NCBI GenBank assembly: GCA_025459365.1
Contig: JALOQR010000004.1
Span: 1 to 43,361 of the forward strand
From: Fimbriiglobus sp.
Lineage (GTDB): Bacteria; Planctomycetota; Planctomycetia; Gemmatales; Gemmataceae
Length of the DNA: 43,361 bases
Reading direction: 5' to 3'
The position numbers were made by a program, and so were the translations under genes. Of the stretch, positions 15,977 to 24,570 are shown in pieces; position 1 is the stretch's first letter; every line of letters starts with the position of its first letter. The notes below the pieces were generated by a model that did no database searches, was not told where the DNA came from, and saw nothing but the letters and a program-made list of their open reading frames with translations.

Positions 15977-18010
15977 ATGCCGACCATCCGCCAGTTGCCC
16001 CCCGATGTGGTCGCCAAGATCGCCGCCGGCGAGGTGGTCGAACGCCCGTCGTCGGTGGTCAAGGAACTCGTCGAGAACTCGCTCGACGCCGGGGCCACCC
16101 GTATCGACATCGACCTCGAGCAGGGCGGCACCGAACTTATCCGTGTGGTGGACGATGGCCACGGCATCCCCGCCGAGCAACTCCCGCTCGCCTTCGCTCC
16201 CCACGCCACTAGCAAGCTGGAGTCGGCCGACGACCTGTTCGATCTGCTCACCCTCGGCTTCCGTGGCGAAGCGCTGGCCTCCATCGCTGGGGTCGCCCAG
16301 GTATGCATCCAGTCTCGCCCCGCCGGGCACGATACCGGGTCTGAAGTTCGCTGCAACAACTCGTCGCTCTCGGACGTGAAGCCGTGGGGCGGGGCGACCG
16401 GGACGCGGATCGAAGTGCGGCAACTCTTCTACAGCATCCCCGCCCGCAAAGCCTTTCTGAAGAGCCACGCCACCGAACTTGGCCACTGCTCCGAGGTCAT
16501 CACCCGGCTGGCACTCGCCCACCCGACGGTTCACTTTGTGCTGAAACACAACGGCAAGCTGGTGTTCGAGTTGCCGGCATCGGCGGGACTCCGCGACCGC
16601 CTCGGCCTGTTCTTCGGTGGCGATGTCCAGGACGCGCTGCTCGACGTGGACAGCGGGCCGAACGTCATGCGGGTGAGCGGCTTCGTCGCCGACCCGAAGT
16701 GCGACCGCGGAAACCCGAAACTGCAATACCTGTTCGTCAACGGCCGATGGTTCCGCGACCGCAGCCTCGGCCACGCCGTGCAGGAGGCGTACCGCGGGCT
16801 CCTCATGACCGGTCGGTACGCGGTGTCGTTCCTGTTCCTCGACGTGCCGCCGGCGGCGGTGGACATCAACGTTCACCCGCAGAAGCACGAGGTGCGGTTC
16901 CGCGAGCAGTCGTCTGTCTACTCGCTGGTGCGGAGTGCGGTGAAGGCCCGATTGCTCAAAGCGAACCTGGTGCCGCAGTTGCAGGTGCCCTTCGAACCGA
17001 GGACCGACGACCGAGGACCGAGGGGCGACGAGCGTGAATACGGCCCGCTGCCGCCGCCGCGATGGGACCTCACTCCGCCAAGAGATCATGCCACACCGAG
17101 CCTGTTTAGCCCGCGGAAGGAACTGGCCGAGAAGACGGTGCCGCCGTGGGAACGGTATGGCGAATCCAGTACGCAAGGACCGCGGGTAGTGGTTCCGCCG
17201 GAAGACCACATCCCCCGCACCCCTCCCCGCTCCACAGAGGGGGGCTTCAAGACGGATTCGCCACCGGTTGATCCGCCATCGAGTTCGACAACGGATGTCG
17301 GGCTGCCGACGGATTCACCCGTTGCACACTCCTTCTCCGCTCCGGAGAAGGGGCCGGGGGGTGAGATCCCTTCTGGACAACCGGCCCCTGATGGCGAGCG
17401 GCTCGCCGAGTCGCTGCCCTTCGCCCTCCCCGCCCTCGCCTCCGGTTCGGCGTTGCAGGTCCACGACTCGTACATCGTGCTCGAGACGCCCGACGGTATG
17501 CTTGTCATCGATCAGCACGCCCTGCACGAACGCATCCTCTACGAGCAACTTCGTCGCCGCATCCGGGATGGCAAGCTCGAAGTGCAACGCCTGCTCATCC
17601 CCGAACCGATCGATCTACCGGCCGAGCAGGCCGCCCTTGTGCTGGAAGTGAAAGACGAACTCGCGGACCTCGGCCTTGAGGTGTCCGACTTCGGCGGGAA
17701 CACCATTCTTCTCGGCAGTTACCCGACGCTGCTCTCGCGGCGGTCGCCGTCAGTCATCCTGCAAGGGGTCATCGATCATCTGATGACGAAGGACCGCCCG
17801 CCGAGCAAGGAAGCCCTGCTCGATCATCTGCTGGCGACCATGGCCTGCAAGGCGGCAGTGAAAGCCGGCGACCGGCTGACGCAAGAGGAGATTGCCCACC
17901 TGCTGATGTTGCGGCAGATGGCCGAAGACTCGCACCACTGCCCCCACGGCCGGCCCACGTCGCTCCTGTTCAGTCGCCAACAACTCGACAAACAATTCGG
18001 CCGAACCTGA
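15977..18010 (+). CDS. mutL: DNA mismatch repair endonuclease MutL
   Basis: A 677-aa MutL. The N-terminal GHKL ATPase has RQLPPDVVAKIAAGEVVERP, the KELVENSLDAGA helix with catalytic Glu and metal-binding Asn, DDGHGI and GFRGEAL, and the second domain ends with the family-typical FVNGRWFRDRSL and VDINVHPQKHEVRF. The C-terminal domain carries the endonuclease motif DQHALHERILYE beginning at D512, ACKAAVKAGD, and CPHGRP beginning at C655, so this is the nicking type of MutL found in bacteria without MutH. The linker (about residues 335-490) is low-complexity, Pro/Ser/Thr-rich, and its DNA contains hairpin sequences resembling intergenic repeats. The gene starts 2 bp after the DUF6891-like gene and is probably translated from the same message. 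The frame extends upstream to 15890, but the family N-terminus fixes the start at 15977. Confidence 0.95.
   Translation: MPTIRQLPPDVVAKIAAGEVVERPSSVVKELVENSLDAGATRIDIDLEQGGTELIRVVDDGHGIPAEQLPLAFAPHATSKLESADDLFDLLTLGFRGEALASIAGVAQVCIQSRPAGHDTGSEVRCNNSSLSDVKPWGGATGTRIEVRQLFYSIPARKAFLKSHATELGHCSEVITRLALAHPTVHFVLKHNGKLVFELPASAGLRDRLGLFFGGDVQDALLDVDSGPNVMRVSGFVADPKCDRGNPKLQYLFVNGRWFRDRSLGHAVQEAYRGLLMTGRYAVSFLFLDVPPAAVDINVHPQKHEVRFREQSSVYSLVRSAVKARLLKANLVPQLQVPFEPRTDDRGPRGDEREYGPLPPPRWDLTPPRDHATPSLFSPRKELAEKTVPPWERYGESSTQGPRVVVPPEDHIPRTPPRSTEGGFKTDSPPVDPPSSSTTDVGLPTDSPVAHSFSAPEKGPGGEIPSGQPAPDGERLAESLPFALPALASGSALQVHDSYIVLETPDGMLVIDQHALHERILYEQLRRRIRDGKLEVQRLLIPEPIDLPAEQAALVLEVKDELADLGLEVSDFGGNTILLGSYPTLLSRRSPSVILQGVIDHLMTKDRPPSKEALLDHLLATMACKAAVKAGDRLTQEEIAHLLMLRQMAEDSHHCPHGRPTSLLFSRQQLDKQFGRT
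17331..17351. repeat. Repeat-like hairpin embedded in the mutL linker
   Basis: CCTTCTCCG (17331-17339) and CGGAGAAGG (17343-17351) form a perfect 9-bp stem with a 3-nt loop, followed by a G-rich GGCCGGGGGGTGAG. This looks like the dispersed intergenic repeats common in planctomycete genomes. A related CCCCTC...GAGGGG hairpin lies about 110 bp upstream (near 17220-17243). Both are read in frame as part of the MutL linker. Confidence 0.5.
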
Positions 18011-18108
18011 AGTTTCGCACCTGGTGGAAACTACTCTGCGCAGCCGTCTTCGCCTCGGCGCACGTGCTACGGTTTCACGACGATCGCCCCGACTGCTGCG
18101 ACCACGCC

Positions 18109-18588
18109 ATGAACTTGAGCGACCTATTCTCTTCCAATTTCCTCCCGTACACCCTCCCGGCGCTCATCGTGCTGGCGACGGCCCTTATGGTGCTGTTGCT
18201 GCTCGTGGGTCGCCGACGAGAGAACGCGCTGAAGAAGCCCAAACTCAAGGGATCGACCAGCGAGATCGTGGCGTCAACCGCCTCGGATCGGAGGGCGTCG
18301 TTACGTCGCGAGGGGAAGGCGGTGGAGGTGGTGGTGATGTCGCCGGCGTTCAAGAGCGGCGAGGCACCTGGGTATGTCCTCGATCGCTCCACCGGTGGGC
18401 TGCGGCTGGCGTTGGCGACTGGCATGGCCGCTGGCACTGCTCTCCAAGTGCGGGCCAAGCATGCCCCGGATAACACTCCCTGGGTCACGGTGCTGGTGCG
18501 GAGTTGTCGGCCAAACGACGAACACTTTGAACTGGGGTGCGAATTCGAGAAGACCCCACCGTGGAACGTGTTGCTTCTCTTTGGCTAA
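18109..18588 (+). CDS. Membrane-anchored PilZ-domain protein
   Basis: A 159-aa protein. An N-terminal membrane segment (FLPYTLPALIVLATALMVLLLLVG, about residues 11-34) is followed by a short basic linker and a PilZ-like domain. The two c-di-GMP-binding motifs are recognisable: RxxxR in DRRASLRREG (about 59-68) and D-x-S-x-x-G in VLDRSTGGLRLAL (about 88-100). PilZ domains bind cyclic di-GMP and relay it to surface structures such as polysaccharide synthases or motility machines. A cytoplasmic PilZ domain tethered to the membrane suggests local control of an envelope process. It sits 98 bp after mutL, with no functional link expected. The start at 18109 was chosen because upstream residues (from 18064) are not hydrophobic and precede the anchor. 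Confidence 0.8.
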   Translation: MNLSDLFSSNFLPYTLPALIVLATALMVLLLLVGRRRENALKKPKLKGSTSEIVASTASDRRASLRREGKAVEVVVMSPAFKSGEAPGYVLDRSTGGLRLALATGMAAGTALQVRAKHAPDNTPWVTVLVRSCRPNDEHFELGCEFEKTPPWNVLLLFG

Positions 18589-18624
18589 ATTGCCTGACCT
18601 GGCACCGATTTCGCTTCACCTCCG

Positions 18625-18652
18625 CCGAACCCGAATGCGAATTCGGGTTCGG
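18625..18652. terminator. Strong 12-bp hairpin with GCGA tetraloop downstream of the PilZ gene
   Basis: CCGAACCCGAAT (18625-18636) pairs perfectly with ATTCGGGTTCGG (18641-18652) around a GNRA-type loop GCGA. It lies 37 bp past the PilZ stop. There is no T-tract after it, so it may be a Rho-assisted terminator, an mRNA-stabilising hairpin or a repeat element. Confidence 0.5.
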
Positions 18653-18806
18653 TGAACCATTCCGGTTATGTCGTAGCCGCTGCCGACACAAGTTCGCCAA
18701 GCTTCTCATTTACCGTTTGACGCCCAACTTAGCCATACTTACTATTTCACCTAGTTTGACGCAGCGGCAAACTTCGCCGAATCGTCTCCAAATCCGAGGT
18801 TCGTTG

Positions 18807-19706
18807 ATGTACAGCATGGTTCTGATGGCGGCCCTGACCGCTACCCCGGACGTTGCATCGTTCGGTTACGGATGCTTGGGCGGCTGCACCGGGGCGGTGG
18901 TTCCAGTCGGCTGCACCGGCTGCACTGGTTGCACTGGTACGGTTGTCTCTGTCGGGACTTGTCACGGGTCGTGCTACGGATCGTGCTACGGCGGTGGTCG
19001 CCAAAGCGTGTTCCCACTGTTCCCCCGGCTCCGATCTCGCCTGGCCTCCTTCCTCGGTGGCGGCGGTTGCTACAGCTCGTGCCACGGGGCGGGTTGCTAT
19101 AGCTCGTGCCACGGGGCGGGTTGCTATAGCTCGTGCCACGGTTCGTCCTGCACTGGTCTGGGTGCGTGCTACGGCAGTGGCATTGCGGTCAACCCGATTC
19201 ACTCCTCCACGGCGTGCTTCGGGGCGACGATGAATTCGGGTTACGGTTCGTGCTTCGGTAGCACTGGGCCGGTGTACTACGGGCCGGACTTCCACCAGGG
19301 CAGCAGCTACACACCGATCACCGGAAGCGGGATCGTGCCGGATGGCCTCGGCCGCGCCGACATGCCGATGATGACCCTCGACCGCAGCAAGGAAACCCTC
19401 ACGGCCCAGGCCAAGCCGCAGGCCGCCCCCGCGCGCCTGACCATCGAACTACCGGCCGACGCCAAGTTGTATGTTGATGGCGTGCTGGTAAAGGGAGCCA
19501 CCAACAGCCGCAACTTCCACACCCCCGACCTGCCGACGGGGAAGTCGTTCTACTACGACCTCAAGGCCGAGATGGTGGTGGACGGCGAAACGGTGACAGA
19601 AGAAAAGCGAGTGGTGGTGAAAGCTGGCGACGCGGCGAACGAATCGTTCGTCAAGCTGATTGCCGCCGCCAACAAGGCCAAGAACAGTGAACTGGTGAAG
19701 AAATAA
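18807..19706 (+). CDS. Cys/Gly-rich repeat protein with C-terminal TIGR03000-type domain
   Basis: A 299-aa protein. A short hydrophobic N-terminus (MYSMVLMAALTATPDVASFG) may act as export signal. Residues about 20-160 are strongly enriched in Cys, Gly, Ser, Tyr and His, with CTGCTGCTG runs and three consecutive copies of GCYSSCHGA/S encoded by 27-bp DNA repeats at 19065-19145. The C-terminal part (about 210-290) matches the planctomycete TIGR03000 domain: ARLTIELPADAKLYVDGV, FHTPDLPTGKSFYYDLKAEMVVDGETVTEEKRVVVKAGD. Proteins with this domain often have variable Gly/Cys-rich N-terminal regions; their role is unknown, and a cross-linked or metal-binding surface protein is a reasonable guess. A Rho-independent terminator follows. 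The upstream region (18653-18806) is AT-richer than its surroundings and may hold the promoter. Confidence 0.85.
   Translation: MYSMVLMAALTATPDVASFGYGCLGGCTGAVVPVGCTGCTGCTGTVVSVGTCHGSCYGSCYGGGRQSVFPLFPRLRSRLASFLGGGGCYSSCHGAGCYSSCHGAGCYSSCHGSSCTGLGACYGSGIAVNPIHSSTACFGATMNSGYGSCFGSTGPVYYGPDFHQGSSYTPITGSGIVPDGLGRADMPMMTLDRSKETLTAQAKPQAAPARLTIELPADAKLYVDGVLVKGATNSRNFHTPDLPTGKSFYYDLKAEMVVDGETVTEEKRVVVKAGDAANESFVKLIAAANKAKNSELVKK
19065..19145 (+). repeat. Three tandem 27-bp coding repeats (GCYSSCHGA/S)
   Basis: Three consecutive copies of a 27-bp unit (19065-19091, 19092-19118, 19119-19145) are nearly identical at DNA level, differing at a TAC/TAT position and at the end of the last copy. They encode Gly-Cys-Tyr-Ser-Ser-Cys-His-Gly-Ala/Ser and imply recent duplication by slippage or unequal crossover. 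Confidence 0.9.
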
Positions 19707-19781
19707 GTTGGTGATGGTTCCGGCCAGCCAAGCGGCGGAAATCGCCCTGTGCTGACCACAACAGACTCCCCATTTTCCCCA

Positions 19782-19820
19782 ACCGCCCTGCCGGGACCCC
19801 TGGCAGGGCGGTTTCTTTTC
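19782..19820 (+). terminator. Rho-independent terminator after the TIGR03000 gene
   Basis: A perfect 11-bp stem, ACCGCCCTGCC (19782-19792) with GGCAGGGCGGT (19802-19812), has a 9-nt loop and is followed directly by TTCTTTTC. It is the clearest intrinsic terminator in the window. Confidence 0.85.
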
Positions 19821-19873
19821 CCCCACCCGGATTTTCCGTTGCCTCTGCCTGCCGTTTGGCGAAGTTGACAGCG

Positions 19874-21007
19874 ATGAGTTACGCCCTGTCTACCATTTGG
19901 TACGAGCGGCAGCGCTTCCTCCCGGCAATTCTGGCGGTGGCGTTCAGCGCGGTACTCATTGCCGTTCAGGGCGGGCTGGTTGTGGGTCTTTTGTCGATGA
20001 TGAGCCGGCCGGTGGACATGACCGCCGCGGATGTGTGGGCCGGCTACCCTGGTGTGCAGAGCGTCGATCTGGGCCGCGGTATTCCCGAACGGTGGGCGGC
20101 GCGAGTGGCGGCCGAGCCGGGGGTGGTGCGTGTCGAAACGGCCACCGTTGGCTTCAGCCTCTGGACGCATACCAACTCCGGAGCACAAGCCACACCGGAG
20201 GTAATCACCGTGGTTGGCTGTCGCCTGCACCCGGATTCGCTGGGGGCAGTGGAAGCGATCCGCAGCGACCCACGACTGCTTGAACGGCTGGCGGAGCCAA
20301 TGACGGTCGCCATCGATGAAGGCGAACTGCATCGCCTGGGGGTCCGGCGACTGGGTGAGCAGGCGGAGGTGATCGGCCGACGGGTGCGTGTGGTCGGGTT
20401 CGTGCGTGGATACCGCAGCCTTGGCGGGCCGTATGTCTTCTGCTCGACCGAAACGGCTCGGGCGTTGCTCAAATACCCCCGTGGCGACTGCTCCTACATC
20501 CTCGCTCGTTGCGAATCGCCGGAGGCGGCCCGGCGGGTGACCGATCGGCTCGCCCGCTACCAGCAGATGACCGCCCTCACCACCGAAGAGTTCTCCCTCC
20601 GCACCCGTCTCCACTGGCTAACCACCACCAAGGCCGGTATTGCCGTTGGCTTCACTGCCCTACTCGGGCTGTTCGTGGGATCGGTGGTCACCAGCCAGAC
20701 ACTCTACGCCGCCGTCGCTGCCAGTCAGCGGGAGTTTGCCACCCTACGGGCGATGGGCATTCCCAGTTGGCGGCTCAAGATGACGGTGGTGGCACAGTCG
20801 TTGTGGGTCGGGTTCTTTGGACTGGTGGTGGCCGCTCCGGTGTCGTACCTCACCGCCGAGGCCGCCAACCTTGTCGGAACCCAGGTGACTCTCCATCCAT
20901 CGATCATCGGGCTGGCGGTGGTGCTCACCCTCAGCATGGCTTTGCTCTCCGGGTTGGCCGCGCTGCGGTCGTTCCAAAATGTCGACCCGGCCCACAATAT
21001 TCGGTAG
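19874..21007 (+). CDS. ABC transporter permease, DevC/FtsX type
   Basis: A 377-aa permease with one N-terminal membrane helix (about residues 15-40), an extracytoplasmic domain of about 210 residues and three C-terminal helices (about 255-280, 305-335, 343-365) in FtsX order. The sequence 'ASQREFATLRAMGIPSWRL' between C-terminal helices is the usual FtsX cytoplasmic coupling segment. The next gene encodes an HlyD/DevB-like membrane-fusion protein, as in DevBCA-type exporters that move glycolipids or other envelope components. The expected ATPase gene (devA) does not follow. The ATG at 19874 was preferred over an upstream TTG (19856). It is 71 bp from the adaptor gene, probably in the same transcript. 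Confidence 0.85.
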   Translation: MSYALSTIWYERQRFLPAILAVAFSAVLIAVQGGLVVGLLSMMSRPVDMTAADVWAGYPGVQSVDLGRGIPERWAARVAAEPGVVRVETATVGFSLWTHTNSGAQATPEVITVVGCRLHPDSLGAVEAIRSDPRLLERLAEPMTVAIDEGELHRLGVRRLGEQAEVIGRRVRVVGFVRGYRSLGGPYVFCSTETARALLKYPRGDCSYILARCESPEAARRVTDRLARYQQMTALTTEEFSLRTRLHWLTTTKAGIAVGFTALLGLFVGSVVTSQTLYAAVAASQREFATLRAMGIPSWRLKMTVVAQSLWVGFFGLVVAAPVSYLTAEAANLVGTQVTLHPSIIGLAVVLTLSMALLSGLAALRSFQNVDPAHNIR

Positions 21008-21077
21008 GTGTCGTCGGGGGGCCGTGCCAGCCCGATGGCTCGACCACCGGATCAGTTGAGAACACGAGGACTCCATC

Positions 21078-22136
21078 GTGAGTGAACGCGGGCGGGCTCC
21101 GAGTTTCTTCGTCCTGCTGGCGGTCGTCCTGCTGGTCGGCTCGCTCGGCGCGGCGGGGTGGTACTTCTTTGTCCCCAAGCCGACGGAGAAACCACCTCTC
21201 TCCGCCGACGATCTCGACGTGGTCTGTACTGGCCGGGTCGATGCTTCGCAAATGGTCATTTCACTCGACCCGGCTCAGCCTGGCCGGGTGGTGAGCGTGT
21301 CGGTGGAGGAGGGGGCGTCGGTGAAGGAGGGGCAGGAGATCCTCCGACTCGACGACTCACTCGCCGCTCACCGCCGCAAGCAGGCCGAGGCTGCCCTCAC
21401 CGCCGCTGGAATTGACCTCGACCGGGCGAAGGCCGAAGCCGAGCGCTTCCCGGATGCCGTGAAGATTCGCCGGGCGACGGTCGCCGCCTCCGCCGAACAG
21501 GTGACGGTGGCGGAAAAGCAACTGGAAGCCTTGCGGGCGGCCGAGAGCGTCCGCAAGCCCGGCACCGCCGAGGTGGCCGCCCTGGAGGCGACCATCCGTC
21601 AGTTGAAGGAACTCAAGCGGGCCGAGGAGATTGGCCTCCAGCAGTTGGAGAAATCAGAGCGAGACAAAGTGCCCGAGTTCGCCGTGCGGGCGGCAACTGC
21701 CCGGTTAGCCGCAGCCCAGGCCGACCTCGATCTGGCCAAGAAAGCGGAAGACGAGTGCGTGCTGCGGGCACCGGCCGATGGGCAAATCGTGCGACTCCAG
21801 GCGACCAAGGGGGGTACCCTCAGCCCCGGCTTCGTTCCGGCGGTGGTGTTTGCTCCGGCGGGCAAGCGAGTGGTGCGGGCCGAGATTGATCAGGAGTACC
21901 TGACCAAAGTGAAGCCCGGAATGGTGGCAGAAATCCGGGACGAGAGCCGCATTGAGTCGCCGACGTGGAAGGGGAAGGTGCGGAGTGTGTCCAAGTGGGT
22001 GGCCCAGCGGCGGACGCTCATCCTGGAACCGGGCGAGATCAACGACGTACGGACGCTCGAAGCGGTGATCGAACCCGACGACGACACCGGGCTAGTCATC
22101 GGCCAGCGGATGCGAATCACGATCAAGGTGAAGTAG
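21078..22136 (+). CDS. HlyD/DevB-type membrane fusion (adaptor) protein
   Basis: A 352-aa periplasmic adaptor starting at GTG. It has an N-terminal membrane anchor (FFVLLAVVLLVGSLGAAGWYFF, about residues 9-30), then a first lipoyl half (PGRVVSVSVEEGASVKEGQEILRLDDS, about 70-95). A long coiled-coil hairpin rich in Ala, Glu, Lys and Arg follows (about 97-220). The second lipoyl half is LRAPADGQIVRLQATKGGTL (about 230-250) and the end is a beta-barrel (RAEIDQEYLTKVKPGMVAEI). Such proteins connect an inner-membrane transporter to an outer-membrane exit and pair here with the DevC-like permease upstream. No outer-membrane factor or ATPase is adjacent. It is convergent with the DUF1559 gene, 29 bp away. 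Confidence 0.88.
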   Translation: MSERGRAPSFFVLLAVVLLVGSLGAAGWYFFVPKPTEKPPLSADDLDVVCTGRVDASQMVISLDPAQPGRVVSVSVEEGASVKEGQEILRLDDSLAAHRRKQAEAALTAAGIDLDRAKAEAERFPDAVKIRRATVAASAEQVTVAEKQLEALRAAESVRKPGTAEVAALEATIRQLKELKRAEEIGLQQLEKSERDKVPEFAVRAATARLAAAQADLDLAKKAEDECVLRAPADGQIVRLQATKGGTLSPGFVPAVVFAPAGKRVVRAEIDQEYLTKVKPGMVAEIRDESRIESPTWKGKVRSVSKWVAQRRTLILEPGEINDVRTLEAVIEPDDDTGLVIGQRMRITIKVK

Positions 22137-22165
22137 GTCGTGCCGCGAGTCCCCATCATCCCCAC

Positions 22166-23104
<939 letters not shown>

Positions 23105-23163
23105 ACAGAAAGTGTAGGCCTGGAATAGGATCGACCGGCAACTCCACGCCCACCGTGCAGCGG

Positions 23164-24012
23164 TCAGTCGAACGTCTGGCCGGTGAGCTTCAGGAAGGTG
23201 GCGTGGAAGTCGAACTCGCGGGTGCGGACGCTGGCGACTTGCCCGGCGCTGACGAGTGCCGCCATCGCCTGGCGGTCGGTTTCGGAGTCCATGTCGAACG
23301 AGGCTCGCTCGCCGTCGGTGCGGATGACGTCCGCCCGGCGTTCGGTGTGCAACTGCCGTAGGGCGAGCGGCGAATCGAGGGCGACGAGTTTCCCCTTGCA
23401 CACGATGCCGACGCGGTCGCAGATCTTCTCCACCTCGGCCATATCGTGGGTGGTCATCACCACCGTCGCCCCTTCGCTCACCCGCTCCCGCAGGATGCGG
23501 TGGACCACATCGGCCGAGTGGATGTCGAGGTTGGCGGTCGGTTCGTCGAGGTAGAGCACCGGCGGGCGGTGGAGCAGGGCACGGGCGAGCAGCAGCTTCT
23601 TCTTCATGCCGAGGGAGTACCCCCGCACTGGCACGTTGGCGGCGTCGTCGAGTTCGACCATGCGGAGGCAGTCCCGCACGCGGAGCCGCGGCACGCCGTA
23701 CAGGTCCGCAAAGAACTCCAGGTTCCGCCGGCCGGTGAACTCGTCGAAGTGGTTGTCGCGGTCGGGCACGTACCCCATCAGCGGCTTGATCTTCGCCCAC
23801 TCTTTCACCACGTCGTACCCGCACACGCGGACGCTGCCGGCCGTCGGCGTCCGCTGGCCGATGAGCACCCGAATGGTGGTACTCTTGCCCGCCCCGTTCG
23901 GCCCGAGCAGGCCGAACAACTCGCCCTGGCGGATACCGAGCGTGAGGCCGTTGACGGCGGTGAAGGTGCCGTACTGCACACGGAGGGCGTCGATGGCGAT
24001 GGCGTCTGGCAT
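23164..24012 (-). CDS. ABC transporter ATP-binding protein (ABC-2/CcmA type)
   Basis: A 282-aa ATPase with Walker [10 protein letters not shown] (about residues 36-44), Q-loop region, a signature helix in variant form [16 protein letters not shown], Walker [13 protein letters not shown] and switch His in [18 protein letters not shown]. The C-terminal extension ([19 protein letters not shown]... [16 protein letters not shown]) is typical of ATPases that serve ABC-2 permeases. The signature reads SLGMK rather than the usual SLGQR/SGGMK, which is common in this subfamily. No ABC-2 permease is adjacent, so its partner is elsewhere. The DevC/HlyD pair nearby lacks an ATPase, but the subfamily of this protein does not normally serve DevC permeases. 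The start at 24012 follows the family N-terminus ([15 protein letters not shown]). Confidence 0.88.
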   Translation of the reverse strand: MPDAIAIDALRVQYGTFTAVNGLTLGIRQGELFGLLGPNGAGKSTTIRVLIGQRTPTAGSVRVCGYDVVKEWAKIKPLMGYVPDRDNHFDEFTGRRNLEFFADLYGVPRLRVRDCLRMVELDDAANVPVRGYSLGMKKKLLLARALLHRPPVLYLDEPTANLDIHSADVVHRILRERVSEGATVVMTTHDMAEVEKICDRVGIVCKGKLVALDSPLALRQLHTERRADVIRTDGERASFDMDSETDRQAMAALVSAGQVASVRTREFDFHATFLKLTGQTFD

Positions 24013-24066
24013 GACGGAAGTGTAGAACAGAATCGGCTCAACATCACCCCGCCCGAGGTGCCGTTC

Positions 24067-24567
24067 ATGGCCGTCACGCCGCTGGAAGTGGCCTGCTACA
24101 AAGCGGAAGTGAAAAAAGTCCGCGACCTGCTCACCGCTGGAGCGGCAGTGACCTTCGATGCACTTCGGAATACTGTCAATTTCCACAGCAAAGGTGAGGC
24201 CAAGAAGCGGCTGGAGATCCTGAAGTTGCTCCTCGACGCCGGGGCTGATCCAAACACCCCACCCGAGGATGAAGGGGCATCTGTGCTGCAAGTCGCCGCG
24301 GCAAGTGAGTCGACGGAAATCTTGCGGATGCTGATTGCCGCCGGCGGGCGGGTGGACACCGGGTGCCTGGTCCACGCCGCCATCGACTGGAACCACCCCG
24401 AAAACATCCGGGTGCTGGTGGCGGCCGGCGCCGACCCGAATGAACCGCTGACCTCCACCACCCTTCCCCCGGACAGCCCCGAACTCGGCATGACGCCGCT
24501 TCAGTACGCCCGGCACCTGAAGCATAGGAAGTGCGTCGCGGTGCTGACCGAACTCCTCGGCGGCTGA
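24067..24567 (+). CDS. Ankyrin-repeat protein
   Basis: A 166-aa protein made of about four ankyrin-type repeats: TPLEVACYKAEVKKVRDLLTAGA, LEILKLLLDAGADPNTP, SVLQVAAASESTEILRMLIAAGG and LVHAAIDWNHPENIRVLVAAGADPNEP, ending with MTPLQYARHLKHRKCVAVLTEL. There is no signal peptide or catalytic motif, so a cytoplasmic protein-interaction role is likely. It is divergent from the ABC ATPase gene (54 bp shared upstream region) and its stop lies only 3 bp from the convergent metH stop. Confidence 0.85.
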   Translation: MAVTPLEVACYKAEVKKVRDLLTAGAAVTFDALRNTVNFHSKGEAKKRLEILKLLLDAGADPNTPPEDEGASVLQVAAASESTEILRMLIAAGGRVDTGCLVHAAIDWNHPENIRVLVAAGADPNEPLTSTTLPPDSPELGMTPLQYARHLKHRKCVAVLTELLGG

Positions 24568-24570
24568 TCG

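Noticed and set aside
15845-17209. 454-codon open frame antisense to mutL
   Set aside because: It is a shadow of the high-GC codon bias of mutL, whose ATPase and endonuclease motifs are unmistakable on the plus strand.
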